Source: Litorivicinus sp965656605
GTDB taxonomy: Bacteria > Pseudomonadota > Gammaproteobacteria > Pseudomonadales > Litorivicinaceae
NCBI GenBank assembly: GCA_965656605.1
Contig: CBFHLC010000017.1
Span: 1-37,025, forward strand
DNA length: 37,025 nucleotides
Direction of reading: 5' to 3'
The position numbers and the translations under genes were made by a program. Positions 17,207-25,418 of the stretch are shown piece by piece; position 1 is the first letter of the stretch, and the number at the start of each line of letters is the position of its first letter. Below the pieces are notes generated by a model, which saw only the letters and a list, made by a program, of their open reading frames with translations, did not search any database and was not told where the DNA came from.

Positions 17207-17906
17207 CGCCGCGCAGCTCAGCGATGCAATCCAAGACCTTGGGCAAGAACTTGGGCTCGTTGGGCTGGCCCCGATAGGGAATGGGAGCCAACCAAGGACT
17301 GTCGGTTTCAATCAATAACCGATCTGCCGGCACCCGAGCGGCGACGTCTTTTAATGCCTGAGCATTACGAAAGGTCACGATTCCGCTAATCGAGATGTAC
17401 CAGCCCATCTCAAGAGCGGCCTCGGCCATCTCCCAGCTTTCGGTAAAGCAATGCAACACTCCAACTGCTTTGGGGCAGGCATGCTTGCGCATAATTTCAA
17501 GGGTGTCCTGAACTGCCGCCCGGGTGTGCACGATCGTAGGCAGTGTCAGTTCACGAGCCAGATCCAGGTGCATGGCAAAAGCTTGCTGCTGAATCGCCGG
17601 ATCGTTGTCCTGCTTGAAGTAGTCCAATCCTGTTTCGCCTAACGCCACCACTTTGGGGTGATCGGCCAGACGGCGGATCTGATCTGGATCGGGCAAGGCA
17701 TCCGTGTGATACAGCGGATGTACTCCAACAGAGGCACTCACATCCGAGTTTTGCTCAGCCACCGCAATCGGATCCAGCGCGGTTTGCAAGTTCACGCCAA
17801 TGCACAGAAAGTGTTTCACCCCAGCCGCACGCGCCTCGACTAGCGCCTGATCTAAGCTTCGCTCTCCTAACTCGAGGCGATCCAGGTGGCAGTGACTATC
17901 GATCAT
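17130..17906 (-). CDS. tatD: TatD-family metal-dependent deoxyribonuclease
   Basis: 258 residues. TatD-like proteins are TIM-barrel metal hydrolases with 3'-5' exonuclease activity. Metal ligands are seen in SHCHLDRL (HxH), GETGLDYF (Glu), TIVHTRAA and VLHCFTES (His) and ETDSPWLAPI (Asp). The closing PxYRGxxNEP motif is typical. Its ATG overlaps the pilZ stop by 4 bp, making it the last gene of the fabF-mltG-tmk-holB-pilZ-tatD unit, the position it holds in many gammaproteobacteria (often called ycfH there). Its 3' end overlaps the amidase by 77 bp. Confidence 0.94.
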   Translation of the reverse strand: MIDSHCHLDRLELGERSLDQALVEARAAGVKHFLCIGVNLQTALDPIAVAEQNSDVSASVGVHPLYHTDALPDPDQIRRLADHPKVVALGETGLDYFKQDNDPAIQQQAFAMHLDLARELTLPTIVHTRAAVQDTLEIMRKHACPKAVGVLHCFTESWEMAEAALEMGWYISISGIVTFRNAQALKDVAARVPADRLLIETDSPWLAPIPYRGQPNEPKFLPKVLDCIAELRGVTPPQLAAQTSANFARLFPRASVTS

Positions 17907-18223
17907 AGGGTGTGAGTGGTGTTGTCGCCGCCGAGCATGCCGGCCAGATGGGTTTCAATACGATTGCGCAAGCCGCCTTGGTCCTCGACGAACTGTACGC
18001 CAACTCCCGCTGACTTTTGACCTTGCGCCCCTTGCGGAGTTAACCAAACCACCTTGCCGGTGATAGGGAATTTTTCCGGCTCGTTTAGCAATGCAATCAA
18101 CAGCACCAATTCCGCGCCCAGCTCGAACGTTTTAGGCGTCGGAATAAACAGACCGCCACCCTGCAAAAAGGGCATATAGGTCTGATATAGGGTGTGTTTA
18201 TCGCGGATCGTTAACGAGAGCAT
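17903..18223 (-). CDS. pilZ: PilZ-domain protein (type IV pilus assembly PilZ)
   Basis: 106 residues, a single PilZ domain. The stretch GGGLFIPTPKTFELGAELVLLIALLNEPEKFPITGKVVWLTP and the following GVGVQF match the stand-alone PilZ encoded beside holB and tmk in pseudomonads and relatives. That type does not bind cyclic-di-GMP but is needed for type IV pilus assembly with PilB and FimX. The N-terminal RxxxR c-di-GMP motif is indeed not obvious here. Its presence implies type IV pili in this organism (inference). Confidence 0.88.
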   Translation of the reverse strand: MLSLTIRDKHTLYQTYMPFLQGGGLFIPTPKTFELGAELVLLIALLNEPEKFPITGKVVWLTPQGAQGQKSAGVGVQFVEDQGGLRNRIETHLAGMLGGDNTTHTL

Positions 18224-18248
18224 GGGCGCAAGCCTAGTCCTTTATCCA

Positions 18249-19142
18249 TTACCCTGCCACCCTCAGCCAGACGCTGCCCAAGGCACGCAGCATCAAGGTC
18301 GCGTTCAGGGTGACCTGCTCCAACACCGGCCGGCGCTCTTTTTCTAGCCGCGCTTGAAATTTAATGAGGCGCTCAAGGCGGGTGGCGTCATGAACATCAG
18401 CCCGTGCCAACTCCACACACAGCCGATACCAATCATCCAACCATTGAAGGGGCGGCAACTTGCCGGCGGCATTGATCAATTGCGACAGCGTCTTGCGGCC
18501 TTGCAAGGCCTCTAGCAACGCCTCGCGCCAAACCAGCCGTGCCTGCAGCTGATCGGGATCGTTGACCAATTCCAGCAACAAGTCCGGCGCCTGGGTCAGT
18601 GACAGCGCTTGGTCACGCAATTCGGATGGCGGCACCACGCTATCCAGCCAGCTCATGTCCTCGGGGGCACTGGGGACTCGGACTAATCGGCACCGGCTCA
18701 GCACCGTGGCTGGTAGCCGTCCAGGCAGATGAGTCGACAAAATAAAATGTGTACCGGCCGGCGGTTCTTCTAAAAACTTCAATAATCCGTTGGCACCCGC
18801 CAAGTTCAGGCGTTCGGCCTCAAAAATCTGGATAACCCGCCGCCCCCCCTGATAGGTGGTTGTTCCAGCCAGCTCGACAATCTGTCGCACGGCATCAATT
18901 TTGTGTGCGTGCGATTTGCCTTCCGGCTGCATACTCAGTACGTCCGGATGGCCTTCTTGGGCCAACAAGACACATGACTGACACTGGCCACACGCCTGCT
19001 GCGTTTTGCACATCACTTGCTGCGTAACCGCACGGGCAAATTGACCCACGCCTTGGCCAGGCGCCGCCACGAGTAACAGACTCTGAAAATCATGGGCGGC
19101 GATCTGATCAAAGACCGCTTGCTGCCATGGATAAATCTTCAT
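18249..19142 (-). CDS. holB: DNA polymerase III subunit delta'
   Basis: 297 residues, part of the clamp loader. The zinc-binding module is present as a Cys cluster (CKTQQACGQCQSC), followed by HPDVLSMQPEG, the DAVRQI segment, the conserved NGLLKFLEEPPAGT and the SRC motif (LSRCRLV). The P-loop is degenerate (GQGVGQFARA), as in known delta' subunits, which do not hydrolyse ATP. The start codon overlaps the tmk stop by 4 bp. The C-terminal collar domain is less conserved but of normal length. Confidence 0.95.
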   Translation of the reverse strand: MKIYPWQQAVFDQIAAHDFQSLLLVAAPGQGVGQFARAVTQQVMCKTQQACGQCQSCVLLAQEGHPDVLSMQPEGKSHAHKIDAVRQIVELAGTTTYQGGRRVIQIFEAERLNLAGANGLLKFLEEPPAGTHFILSTHLPGRLPATVLSRCRLVRVPSAPEDMSWLDSVVPPSELRDQALSLTQAPDLLLELVNDPDQLQARLVWREALLEALQGRKTLSQLINAAGKLPPLQWLDDWYRLCVELARADVHDATRLERLIKFQARLEKERRPVLEQVTLNATLMLRALGSVWLRVAG

Positions 19143-19741
19143 CCGTGGGCCTCGATTGCGTTAATCACGGCACGCAATACCTGATCAGGGGACTCAGAGG
19201 CATCAATGATTGCATAACGATCCGGCGCCTGCGCAGCACGCGCTAAATAGGCAGCACGGACCGACTGGTGAAACTCCAGATCCTCAGCGTCCAGACGATC
19301 GTCGGCTTTGGCCCGACCACTCAGACGGGCCAGCCCAACCTGTGGATCCAGATCCAACAGGACCACCAGATCCGGCCGCAAATCATCTTGCACCAAGGAC
19401 TCCAAGGCGGTAACGCGCTGGGCGCCCAAATTGCGAGCAACCCCTTGGTAGGCAAAGGTCGAATCAGTAAAACGGTCGCAAATCACTCGCCGCCCTCCTC
19501 CCAATTCAGGCTTAATCAGGCGAGCTAGGTGCTGTGCTCGCGCAGCAAAGACCAACAACAGCTCGGTCATCCCGTCGACTGTCTCATCGCGCTTATTCAG
19601 CACGCACTCGCGGATTTCCTCGGCCAGGGGGGTGCCGCCGGGTTCACGGGTGAACAACGCATCGGGGAAATGGTGCTTTAGCCCCTCAATTAGGGTTCCT
19701 TTGCCGGAACCCTCGCCGCCCTCAATCACGATAAAACTCAT
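19139..19741 (-). CDS. tmk: Thymidylate kinase
   Basis: 200 residues. It phosphorylates dTMP to dTDP. Visible motifs: P-loop IEGGEGSGKGT at residues 5-15, FTREPGGT for the nucleotide base, the DRF motif in VICDRFTDSTFAYQG, and a lid region with LSGRAKADDRLD. The length is typical. The ATG overlaps the mltG stop by 4 bp, so it is translated from the same messenger. Confidence 0.96.
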   Translation of the reverse strand: MSFIVIEGGEGSGKGTLIEGLKHHFPDALFTREPGGTPLAEEIRECVLNKRDETVDGMTELLLVFAARAQHLARLIKPELGGGRRVICDRFTDSTFAYQGVARNLGAQRVTALESLVQDDLRPDLVVLLDLDPQVGLARLSGRAKADDRLDAEDLEFHQSVRAAYLARAAQAPDRYAIIDASESPDQVLRAVINAIEAHG

Positions 19742-20730
19742 TGTTGACTCCGGCGGTTGCGCAAATAGTCCTGAACGTTCTTTTGATGCTGCTTAAGCGT
19801 CTCGGCGAAGGCATGGCCACCGTTCCCGGTCGCTACAAAAAACAAGTCTTGGGTCGCCTTGGGCATTGCAGCCGCTTGGATTGAGGCTACACCCGCCATC
19901 GCAATCGGCGTGGGCGGTAGACGTTTGATCACATAGGTGTTGTACGGAGTCGCCTGGCGCAGATTTTTGCGCGTAATATTGCCGTCGAAATCTGGCAGCA
20001 ACCCGTAAATTACCGTGGGATCAGTCTGCAGGCGCATTTTCTTGCGTAACCGATGATCAAACACACCTGCAATGTGGGTTCGCTCATCTGGCACCGCCGT
20101 CTCTTTTTCAATAATACTGGCCAGCGTCAAGAGCTCTTGCGGCGATTTAAGCTGCTGGGTTGTGCGCTGCTCCCAGGCTATCGATAACGTTTGTTCTAAC
20201 GCCTTGTGCGCCCGTTGCAGCAAGGCAACATCGCTATCGCCAGGCGAGAAAGCATAAGTATCCGGCAAGAACTGACCTTCCGGCCAACCCTCAAATCCAA
20301 ACAACTCACCCCATTGGTTTAAGTCATCGGGAAGTTGTTGATCTAACCGCTTATCGTTGGACAGCGCGGTTTGCAACTGCCAGACATTCCAGCCCGGCAC
20401 GATAGTGAAGTACTCGTTAATCGACTGGCCGGCCACGACCCTAGCCAACAAGCCCTCTAAGCTCCCCTTCACGGAGTAGGTGCCGGCTTTGAGTCGAGTT
20501 AAGTGTGGGTGTGTTCGTGCGATCAGGCGTGCATCCGGCGCCTGATCGATCCAGCCTTGCTGCTCGAGCTGCGCCAGCAAAGGCCCAAGGTAAGTCCCCG
20601 GCTGAACGACCAGCCGAGAGTCTTGAACTAAGAGAGGTTGCTGGAGCAAATCCTGCTGTTGACTCACCCACCAAGACAGTGAGCCGACACCCGCGGCCAG
20701 TACCGCGAGTATTGTCACTATCCAGCGCAT
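19738..20730 (-). CDS. mltG: Endolytic murein transglycosylase MltG
   Basis: 330 residues from the ATG at 20730 (a TTG just before it is the alternative). A single N-terminal membrane helix (WIVTILAVLAAGVGSLSWWV) anchors it in the inner membrane, followed by a LysM-like part and the YceG catalytic domain. The catalytic Glu lies in LASIIEKETAVPDE, and RLQTDPTVIYGL and the ending VATGNGGHAFAETLKQHQKNV are signatures. MltG cuts nascent glycan strands and sets their length. It starts 3 bp after fabF; the pabC gene that often sits between them is absent. Confidence 0.96.
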   Translation of the reverse strand: MRWIVTILAVLAAGVGSLSWWVSQQQDLLQQPLLVQDSRLVVQPGTYLGPLLAQLEQQGWIDQAPDARLIARTHPHLTRLKAGTYSVKGSLEGLLARVVAGQSINEYFTIVPGWNVWQLQTALSNDKRLDQQLPDDLNQWGELFGFEGWPEGQFLPDTYAFSPGDSDVALLQRAHKALEQTLSIAWEQRTTQQLKSPQELLTLASIIEKETAVPDERTHIAGVFDHRLRKKMRLQTDPTVIYGLLPDFDGNITRKNLRQATPYNTYVIKRLPPTPIAMAGVASIQAAAMPKATQDLFFVATGNGGHAFAETLKQHQKNVQDYLRNRRSQQ

Positions 20731-20733
20731 CAA

Positions 20734-21966
20734 TTAGATGCGCTTGAACAACAATGAACCGTTGGTTCCACCGAAACCGAAGCTGTTGCTGATGGCGTAG
20801 TCAATTTTGTGTTCTTGAGGCGTATGCGGGACCAAGTTCAGGGTCACCTCGGGCTCGGGATCATTCAGGTTGATCGTCGGTGGTGCGACCTGATCACGAA
20901 TCGCCAATACGCTGAAGATGGCCTCGACAGCACCGGCTGCACCCAACAAGTGGCCGATCATCGACTTAGTCGAACTGACCGGTGCATCTTTGCCGTTCAA
21001 CATACGCGTGATACCGCGCGCCTCAGCAACGTCGCCACCCGGGGTCGAGGTACCGTGCGCATTGACGTAGTCGACTGCGCTACCATCGATGCCTGCATCG
21101 CGCAGGGCACCCTGCATAGCGGCCTCAGCGCCCTCGCCTTGCTCAGGCGGCAGCGTCATGTGGTAGGCATCGTCAGACATACCAAACCCAACCAACTCGG
21201 CCAGAATGTTAGCACCACGCGCCTTGGCGTGTTCGTATTCCTCAAGAACCATCACGCCTGCACCGTCGCCCAGCACGAAACCATCGCGGCCGCTGTCCCA
21301 AGGACGAGAGGCGCTTTGCGGATCATCGTTACGAGTCGACAGCGCTTTGCAGGCGTTGAACCCTGAGATGCCCAGCGGCGTGCAGGCTTGTTCGGCACCA
21401 CCCGCCAGCATCACGTCGGCATCGCCGTATGCAATCGTGCGAGCGGCATAACCGATGTTGTGAGTACCTGTGGTGCACGCGGTAGTAATGGCAATGTTGG
21501 GGCCTTTAAAGCCCAGACGAATCGCCAGATTTCCGCTGATCATGTTGATGATCGAGCCAGGCACAAAGAACGGCGATACGCGACGAACGCCTTTCTCTAA
21601 CAGCTCAATGTGGTTCTTCTCGATCATCGCCAGCCCGCCAATGCCCGATCCTACCGCAACGCCACACCGGGTCATGTCAGTGGTTTCAAGATCCAAGCCC
21701 GCGGCTTCAATCGCTTGATGACCCGCAACGATCCCGTACTGGATAAACGTATCCATTTTGCGGGCGTCTTTGCTGGTTAGATACGGCTCTAGCGTGAAGT
21801 CAGTGACTTCGCCGGCAAAACGCGTGGTGAAACCACTGGCATCAAATCCTTGGATTTCAGCAATGCCGCTTTCACCTCGAAGCATCCGCTCCCAAGTTCC
21901 TTCGACGCTCGCAGCCAATGGGCTCAACATGCCCATACCTGTTACGACAACTCTACGTTTCGCCAT
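20734..21966 (-). CDS. fabF: Beta-ketoacyl-ACP synthase II
   Basis: 410 residues. It elongates acyl-ACP with malonyl-ACP in type II fatty-acid synthesis. The nucleophile is Cys164 in TTACTTGTH; the two active-site His are in NAHGTSTPGGD and MIGHLLGAAGA, with the conserved Lys in STKSMIGH. The C-terminal NSFGFGGTNGSLLF is intact. It lies 77 bp after acpP, and a strong terminator stands between them, so fabF expression depends on read-through or its own promoter. Confidence 0.97.
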   Translation of the reverse strand: MAKRRVVVTGMGMLSPLAASVEGTWERMLRGESGIAEIQGFDASGFTTRFAGEVTDFTLEPYLTSKDARKMDTFIQYGIVAGHQAIEAAGLDLETTDMTRCGVAVGSGIGGLAMIEKNHIELLEKGVRRVSPFFVPGSIINMISGNLAIRLGFKGPNIAITTACTTGTHNIGYAARTIAYGDADVMLAGGAEQACTPLGISGFNACKALSTRNDDPQSASRPWDSGRDGFVLGDGAGVMVLEEYEHAKARGANILAELVGFGMSDDAYHMTLPPEQGEGAEAAMQGALRDAGIDGSAVDYVNAHGTSTPGGDVAEARGITRMLNGKDAPVSSTKSMIGHLLGAAGAVEAIFSVLAIRDQVAPPTINLNDPEPEVTLNLVPHTPQEHKIDYAISNSFGFGGTNGSLLFKRI

Positions 21967-21983
21967 GAATGTTCCTTAGCCAG

Positions 21984-22020
21984 CAAAAAAAGACCGCCCG
22001 TGACGAATCAGGGGCGGTCT
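21984..22020 (-). terminator. Intrinsic terminator after acpP
   Basis: Reverse strand: 9-bp stem AGACCGCCC / GGGCGGTCT (22012-22020 and 21991-21999), 12-base loop, then a run of seven T (21990 downward). It sits between acpP and fabF. Confidence 0.9.
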
Positions 22021-22043
22021 CGGTGTTCGTGTAGCAATATAAC

Positions 22044-22277
22044 TTAGCTGTTCGCGTTGATGTAGTCGACAGCTTGCTGAACCGTAGTGATGGTCTCGGC
22101 TTTGTCGTCCGGGATCTCTGTTTCGAACTCTTCTTCCAGAGCCATAACTAGCTCAACGGTGTCCAAAGAGTCTGCGCCAAGGTCTTGCACGAATGAAGAT
22201 TCAGCGTTTACTTCTTCTTCTTTGACGCCAAGCTGTTCACAAACGATTTTCTTGACGCGTTCTTCGATAGTGCTCAT
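22044..22277 (-). CDS. acpP: Acyl carrier protein
   Basis: 77 residues, acidic. The phosphopantetheine attachment Ser37 is in the perfectly typical DLGADSLDTVELVMALEEEF. It carries growing acyl chains for FabD, FabG and FabF and supplies lipid A synthesis. It has its own promoter just inside the gap to fabG, a hairpin in its leader, an AGGAGAG ribosome site, and a strong terminator after it. The gene is thus wired for a separate abundant transcript, as is usual for acpP. Confidence 0.98.
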   Translation of the reverse strand: MSTIEERVKKIVCEQLGVKEEEVNAESSFVQDLGADSLDTVELVMALEEEFETEIPDDKAETITTVQQAVDYINANS

Positions 22278-22293
22278 CGGATTTTTCTCTCCT

Positions 22294-22317
22294 AATAAAA
22301 AATGTCCGTCCGGGACA
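22294..22317 (-). terminator. Terminator-like hairpin in the acpP leader
   Basis: Reverse strand: TGTCC, 5-base loop, GGACA, then TTTTTTATT running straight into the AGGAGAG ribosome site. It could end fabG transcripts or attenuate acpP. The stem is only 5 bp. Confidence 0.5.
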
Positions 22318-22348
22318 AAACCCCTGACTCACCCTTTCGGATGCCGGC

Positions 22349-22377
22349 ATTATCCATACCTTGTCAGAGAATTTCAA
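22349..22377 (-). promoter_or_regulatory. sigma70-type promoter for acpP
   Basis: Reverse strand: -35 TTGAAA (22377-22372), 17-base spacer, -10 GATAAT (22354-22349). It is placed 70-100 bp before the acpP ATG, just after the fabG stop. Confidence 0.7.
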
Positions 22378-22380
22378 AAT

Positions 22381-23106
22381 TTAGTTCATCAACATGCCGC
22401 CGTTCACATGCAGCGTTGTGCCTGTGACGTAAGCCCCTGATTCCCCAGCTAAAAATGAAACGGCATTGGCGATGTCCTGAGCTGACCCCAGACGTCCCAA
22501 TGGAATTTGTTCAGCCAATTTGGCTTTTTGTTCGTCGCCAAGAGCGTCTGTCATGTCCGTTGCGATGAATCCAGGCGCCACAGAATTGACCGTAATGTTG
22601 CGGCTGCCTACTTCACGAGCCATGGCTCGACTAAAGCCTTCGATCCCTGCTTTGGCTGCGGCATAGTTCGCCTGACCTGCGTTGCCCATCGAACCCACAA
22701 CGCTAGAAATGTTGATCACACGACCCCAACGCGCCTTGGTCATGCCCTTCAAGCACGCCTTGGACAAGCGGAAGATGCTGGACAGGTTGGTATCGATCAC
22801 ATCGTTCCAATCGTCATCTTTCATGCGCATCATCAGCGTGTCACGAGTAATACCAGCGTTATTCACCAATACGGCGATCGGACCTAACTTTTCGGTGATC
22901 GTCGCGAGTGCTTGCTCAACACTGGCTGGGTCGGTGACGTTCATCGCCACACCCACGCCGTTAATCCAGGCGTCGATTTTTTCAGCGCCAGACTCTGAGG
23001 TCGCCGTACCGGCCACCAAATACCCATCGGCCATCAGCTGTTCGGCAATGGCTTTCCCGATGCCGCGGCTCGCGCCACTGACTAATGCAACTTTTTGATC
23101 ACTCAT
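22381..23106 (-). CDS. fabG: 3-oxoacyl-ACP reductase
   Basis: 241 residues, short-chain dehydrogenase/reductase. NADPH-binding SGASRGIGKA near the N-terminus, NNAGITRD, active-site Ser in NISSVVG, the YxxxK pair in YAAAKAG, and the FabG-type end VTGTTLHVNGGMLMN are all present. It reduces the beta-keto group of acyl-ACP. Its start overlaps the fabD stop by 4 bp. Confidence 0.97.
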   Translation of the reverse strand: MSDQKVALVSGASRGIGKAIAEQLMADGYLVAGTATSESGAEKIDAWINGVGVAMNVTDPASVEQALATITEKLGPIAVLVNNAGITRDTLMMRMKDDDWNDVIDTNLSSIFRLSKACLKGMTKARWGRVINISSVVGSMGNAGQANYAAAKAGIEGFSRAMAREVGSRNITVNSVAPGFIATDMTDALGDEQKAKLAEQIPLGRLGSAQDIANAVSFLAGESGAYVTGTTLHVNGGMLMN

Positions 23107-24032
23107 GCACTCAATCCTTGTTCCAGTGAAGCCAGATCACCCAGGCCTTGGGTGCTCATGGATTTATCAATACGCTTGGCCAGGCCGGCCAAGACCGCAC
23201 CGGGTCCGCATTCAATCGACCGATCAAAACCGCAAGACACTAAATATTGGATCGTCTGCGTCCAACGAACCGGTGAATAGGTCTGCTTTAGCACTTGCGT
23301 CTTGATCAGCGCAGGGTCGGTTTCGGCTACGACACTGACGTTTTGGACGATAGGACAGCTGGGCGCGCTAAAGGCCACATCAGCCATAAAGTCGGTCAAC
23401 TCGTCTGCCGCCGGTCGCATCAACGCACAGTGGAACGGCGCGGATACTGGCAATGGTAGTGCTCGTTTGGCGCCGGCTTCTTTTAGAAGCGGCAAGGCGC
23501 GCTCAACGGCACTCGCCGACCCAGCAATGACCACTTGGCCCGGCGCGTTAAAGTTGACCGCTTCGATCACTTCACCCTGGCTTACATTGGCGCAGACGTC
23601 TACAACAGCATCGTCATCCAGGCCGATTACCGCAGCCATGGCGCCGGTACCTGCTGGTACGGCACGTTGCATCGCTTGTCCGCGGAAGCGCACCGCGCGC
23701 ACAGCGTCTTCGAAACTCAATACGCCCGAACACGCCAACGCTGTGTACTCACCTAGCGAATGGCCGGCCATCAGCTCGGGTTGGGCGCCTTGGTTGTCTT
23801 GCCAAATACGCCATAACGCAACGCCAGCAGTTAATAGCAACGGCTGAGTATTGGCGGTTAAAGACATGACGTCGGCATCACCCTCGCGCAACATCGCCCA
23901 CAGATCGTCGCTCAGGGCGTCGGAGGCTTGCTCGAATGTGCTTTGGATTTGTGTATGTTGCTGCGCGATATCCAACAACATCCCTGGCTTTTGGGAACCT
24001 TGGCCGGGGAACAAGAAGGCTAGTTTTGACAT
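23103..24032 (-). CDS. fabD: Malonyl-CoA:ACP transacylase
   Basis: 309 residues. The LFPGQGSQ opening, the GHSLGEYTALACSG nucleophile elbow with active-site Ser, and the PVSAPFHCALM region with active-site His are typical. It transfers malonyl from CoA to ACP. In E. coli plsX and fabH lie between rpmF and fabD; here they are missing and only 53 bp with a terminator separate rpmF from fabD. Confidence 0.97.
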   Translation of the reverse strand: MSKLAFLFPGQGSQKPGMLLDIAQQHTQIQSTFEQASDALSDDLWAMLREGDADVMSLTANTQPLLLTAGVALWRIWQDNQGAQPELMAGHSLGEYTALACSGVLSFEDAVRAVRFRGQAMQRAVPAGTGAMAAVIGLDDDAVVDVCANVSQGEVIEAVNFNAPGQVVIAGSASAVERALPLLKEAGAKRALPLPVSAPFHCALMRPAADELTDFMADVAFSAPSCPIVQNVSVVAETDPALIKTQVLKQTYSPVRWTQTIQYLVSCGFDRSIECGPGAVLAGLAKRIDKSMSTQGLGDLASLEQGLSA

Positions 24033-24044
24033 AAGCGCTCTTAT

Positions 24045-24075
24045 AGAAAAAACAAAGGCCGCGGAGAGCGGCCTT
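24045..24075 (-). terminator. Intrinsic terminator after rpmF
   Basis: Reverse strand: 8-bp perfect stem AAGGCCGC / GCGGCCTT around a 5-base loop (arms 24068-24075 and 24055-24062), followed by TTTGTTTTTT... (24057 downward). It separates the yceD-rpmF transcript from fabD. Confidence 0.88.
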
Positions 24076-24085
24076 GATTTACGAC

Positions 24086-24280
24086 TTACTCGTCGTCTGA
24101 AGCTTCGGGCTTCTGAGCAATGACCTGGCGGCCCTTGTAGAATCCGTCTTTGGTCACATGGTGACGCAGGTGCTTCTCGCCGCTGGTCGCGTCGACGCTC
24201 AAAGTAGTGGTGTTCAGTGAGTCGTGTGAACGACGCATGTCACGCTTTGAACGTGTTTTTCGATTCTGTTGTACGGCCAT
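24086..24280 (-). CDS. rpmF: 50S ribosomal protein L32
   Basis: 64 residues, basic. MAVQQNRKTRSKRDMRRSHDSL is the standard L32 start, and HLRHHVTKDGFYKGRQV follows. A strong AGGAGG ribosome site overlaps the yceD stop region. The gene is cotranscribed with yceD (gap of 9 bp), as in most proteobacteria. It lacks the CxxC zinc pair found in some L32 variants. Confidence 0.97.
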   Translation of the reverse strand: MAVQQNRKTRSKRDMRRSHDSLNTTTLSVDATSGEKHLRHHVTKDGFYKGRQVIAQKPEASDDE

Positions 24281-24289
24281 GTCGGCCTC

Positions 24290-24799
24290 CTATTGCTTGC
24301 CCTTTAACTGTGCCAGCACAGCAAAGGGGTTGGGTTTTTCTTCCGGCTGGTCTTCGTGCTGCACGACCAAACCACAACTTTCAGCATGCTTGGGCACCAT
24401 CGGCACCCGAAGCAGCAATTCTTCTTGAACGGCAGCGTGTACATCAACAAAGAAATCTTCGTTGGCAAACACCGCTTCCCAGCCCTCTGGCAACCGCTCG
24501 AGGTATTCCTCACCGGTCACCACCGCCAGTTTGCATTCGCCACTTAAATCCAGTGGCATCACTTCAAGGCAGCGTTGGCATATCAACTGGGCTGTGCCCC
24601 CGATGGTCAATTGCATGGCCAGAACGTTGTCTTCGCCTCGCTCGAAGCGAACACTAACCTCTACTCGATCTGACTCAGGGTTTTCAGTAACCTTGGCCAA
24701 TTCGGGCATATTCTGCCACGCCAAATGACCCGATACGGTATCACCGTGGCGCTCGCCTTTGCGGGCCTCGAAGAGCCGATTCAGGGGTCGTTCAAACAT
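24290..24799 (-). CDS. yceD: YceD/DUF177 family protein
   Basis: 169 residues. DUF177 proteins are usually encoded before rpmF and have been linked to 23S rRNA accumulation in other organisms. Conserved features seen: CQRCLEVMPLDLSGE, a cysteine-bearing central strand, and the acidic NEDFFVDVHAAVQEELLLRVPMVPKH segment. The ending NPFAVLAQLKGK is typical of the family. It is divergent from the maf gene across only 28 bp. Confidence 0.92.
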   Translation of the reverse strand: MFERPLNRLFEARKGERHGDTVSGHLAWQNMPELAKVTENPESDRVEVSVRFERGEDNVLAMQLTIGGTAQLICQRCLEVMPLDLSGECKLAVVTGEEYLERLPEGWEAVFANEDFFVDVHAAVQEELLLRVPMVPKHAESCGLVVQHEDQPEEKPNPFAVLAQLKGKQ

Positions 24800-24827
24800 A
24801 GGGCGCGGATATTAGGGAGAGTAGTGC

Positions 24828-25418
24828 TTGGTGTCAAACAAAAACCCCATCCAATGGGTACTCGCATCGGGGTCAAAACATCGCCAAAAACAGCTCAGCC
24901 AAGCTGGGTGCAAATTTACGGTCACAGTCAGTGATGTCGACGAGTCTTTAACACCCAATGAAGCCGCCCCAGCACGCGCCCAACGACTGGCCCACACCAA
25001 GGCTTATAGCGTGGCGCAACAGCACCCTGACGCGCTGATCATCGGATCCGATCAGGTCGCTCACCTAGACGGACACATCCTGCGCAAACCCGGCACTCAT
25101 GAGGCCGCGCTGGAGCAGTTGATGCGATCCAGTGGACGCAGCGTTTGGTTCGAGACCGCTTTGAGCGTGATCACCCCCGAGCAGACGATCAACAGCTGCA
25201 CCCGCACGGAAATTGAATTCTGGCCCTTTGATGAGGCCTTGGCTAATCGCTACCTATTGGCTGAAACACCGTACGATGCAGCGGGCAGCTTTTACAGCGA
25301 AGCGATCGGGCAGTGGTTGATCAAGCACCACCGCAGTGACGATCCCAGTGCCATCATCGGTTTACCCATGCTGGCATTAGGCCGTGCGCTGCGGCAGTTG
25401 GGGCAGCTGCCGATTTAG
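24828..25418 (+). CDS. yceF: Maf-family nucleotide pyrophosphatase (YceF type, 7-methyl-GTP)
   Basis: About 196 residues. Maf proteins hydrolyse non-canonical nucleoside triphosphates; the YceF branch prefers 7-methyl-GTP. The nucleotide-binding opening VLASGSKHRQKQL, the catalytic IIGSDQV, and the branch signature AAGSFYSEAIGQWLI with GLPMLALGRALRQLG are clear. The start is TTG at 24828 or GTG at 24831; AGGGAGA lies 7-10 bases upstream, and no ATG fits. It is convergent with sppA, overlapping by 4 bp. Confidence 0.93.
   Translation: MVSNKNPIQWVLASGSKHRQKQLSQAGCKFTVTVSDVDESLTPNEAAPARAQRLAHTKAYSVAQQHPDALIIGSDQVAHLDGHILRKPGTHEAALEQLMRSSGRSVWFETALSVITPEQTINSCTRTEIEFWPFDEALANRYLLAETPYDAAGSFYSEAIGQWLIKHHRSDDPSAIIGLPMLALGRALRQLGQLPI

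Noticed and set aside
20809..21366. 185-residue plus-strand open frame opposite fabF
   Set aside because: It is antisense to a complete FabF and has no family features.
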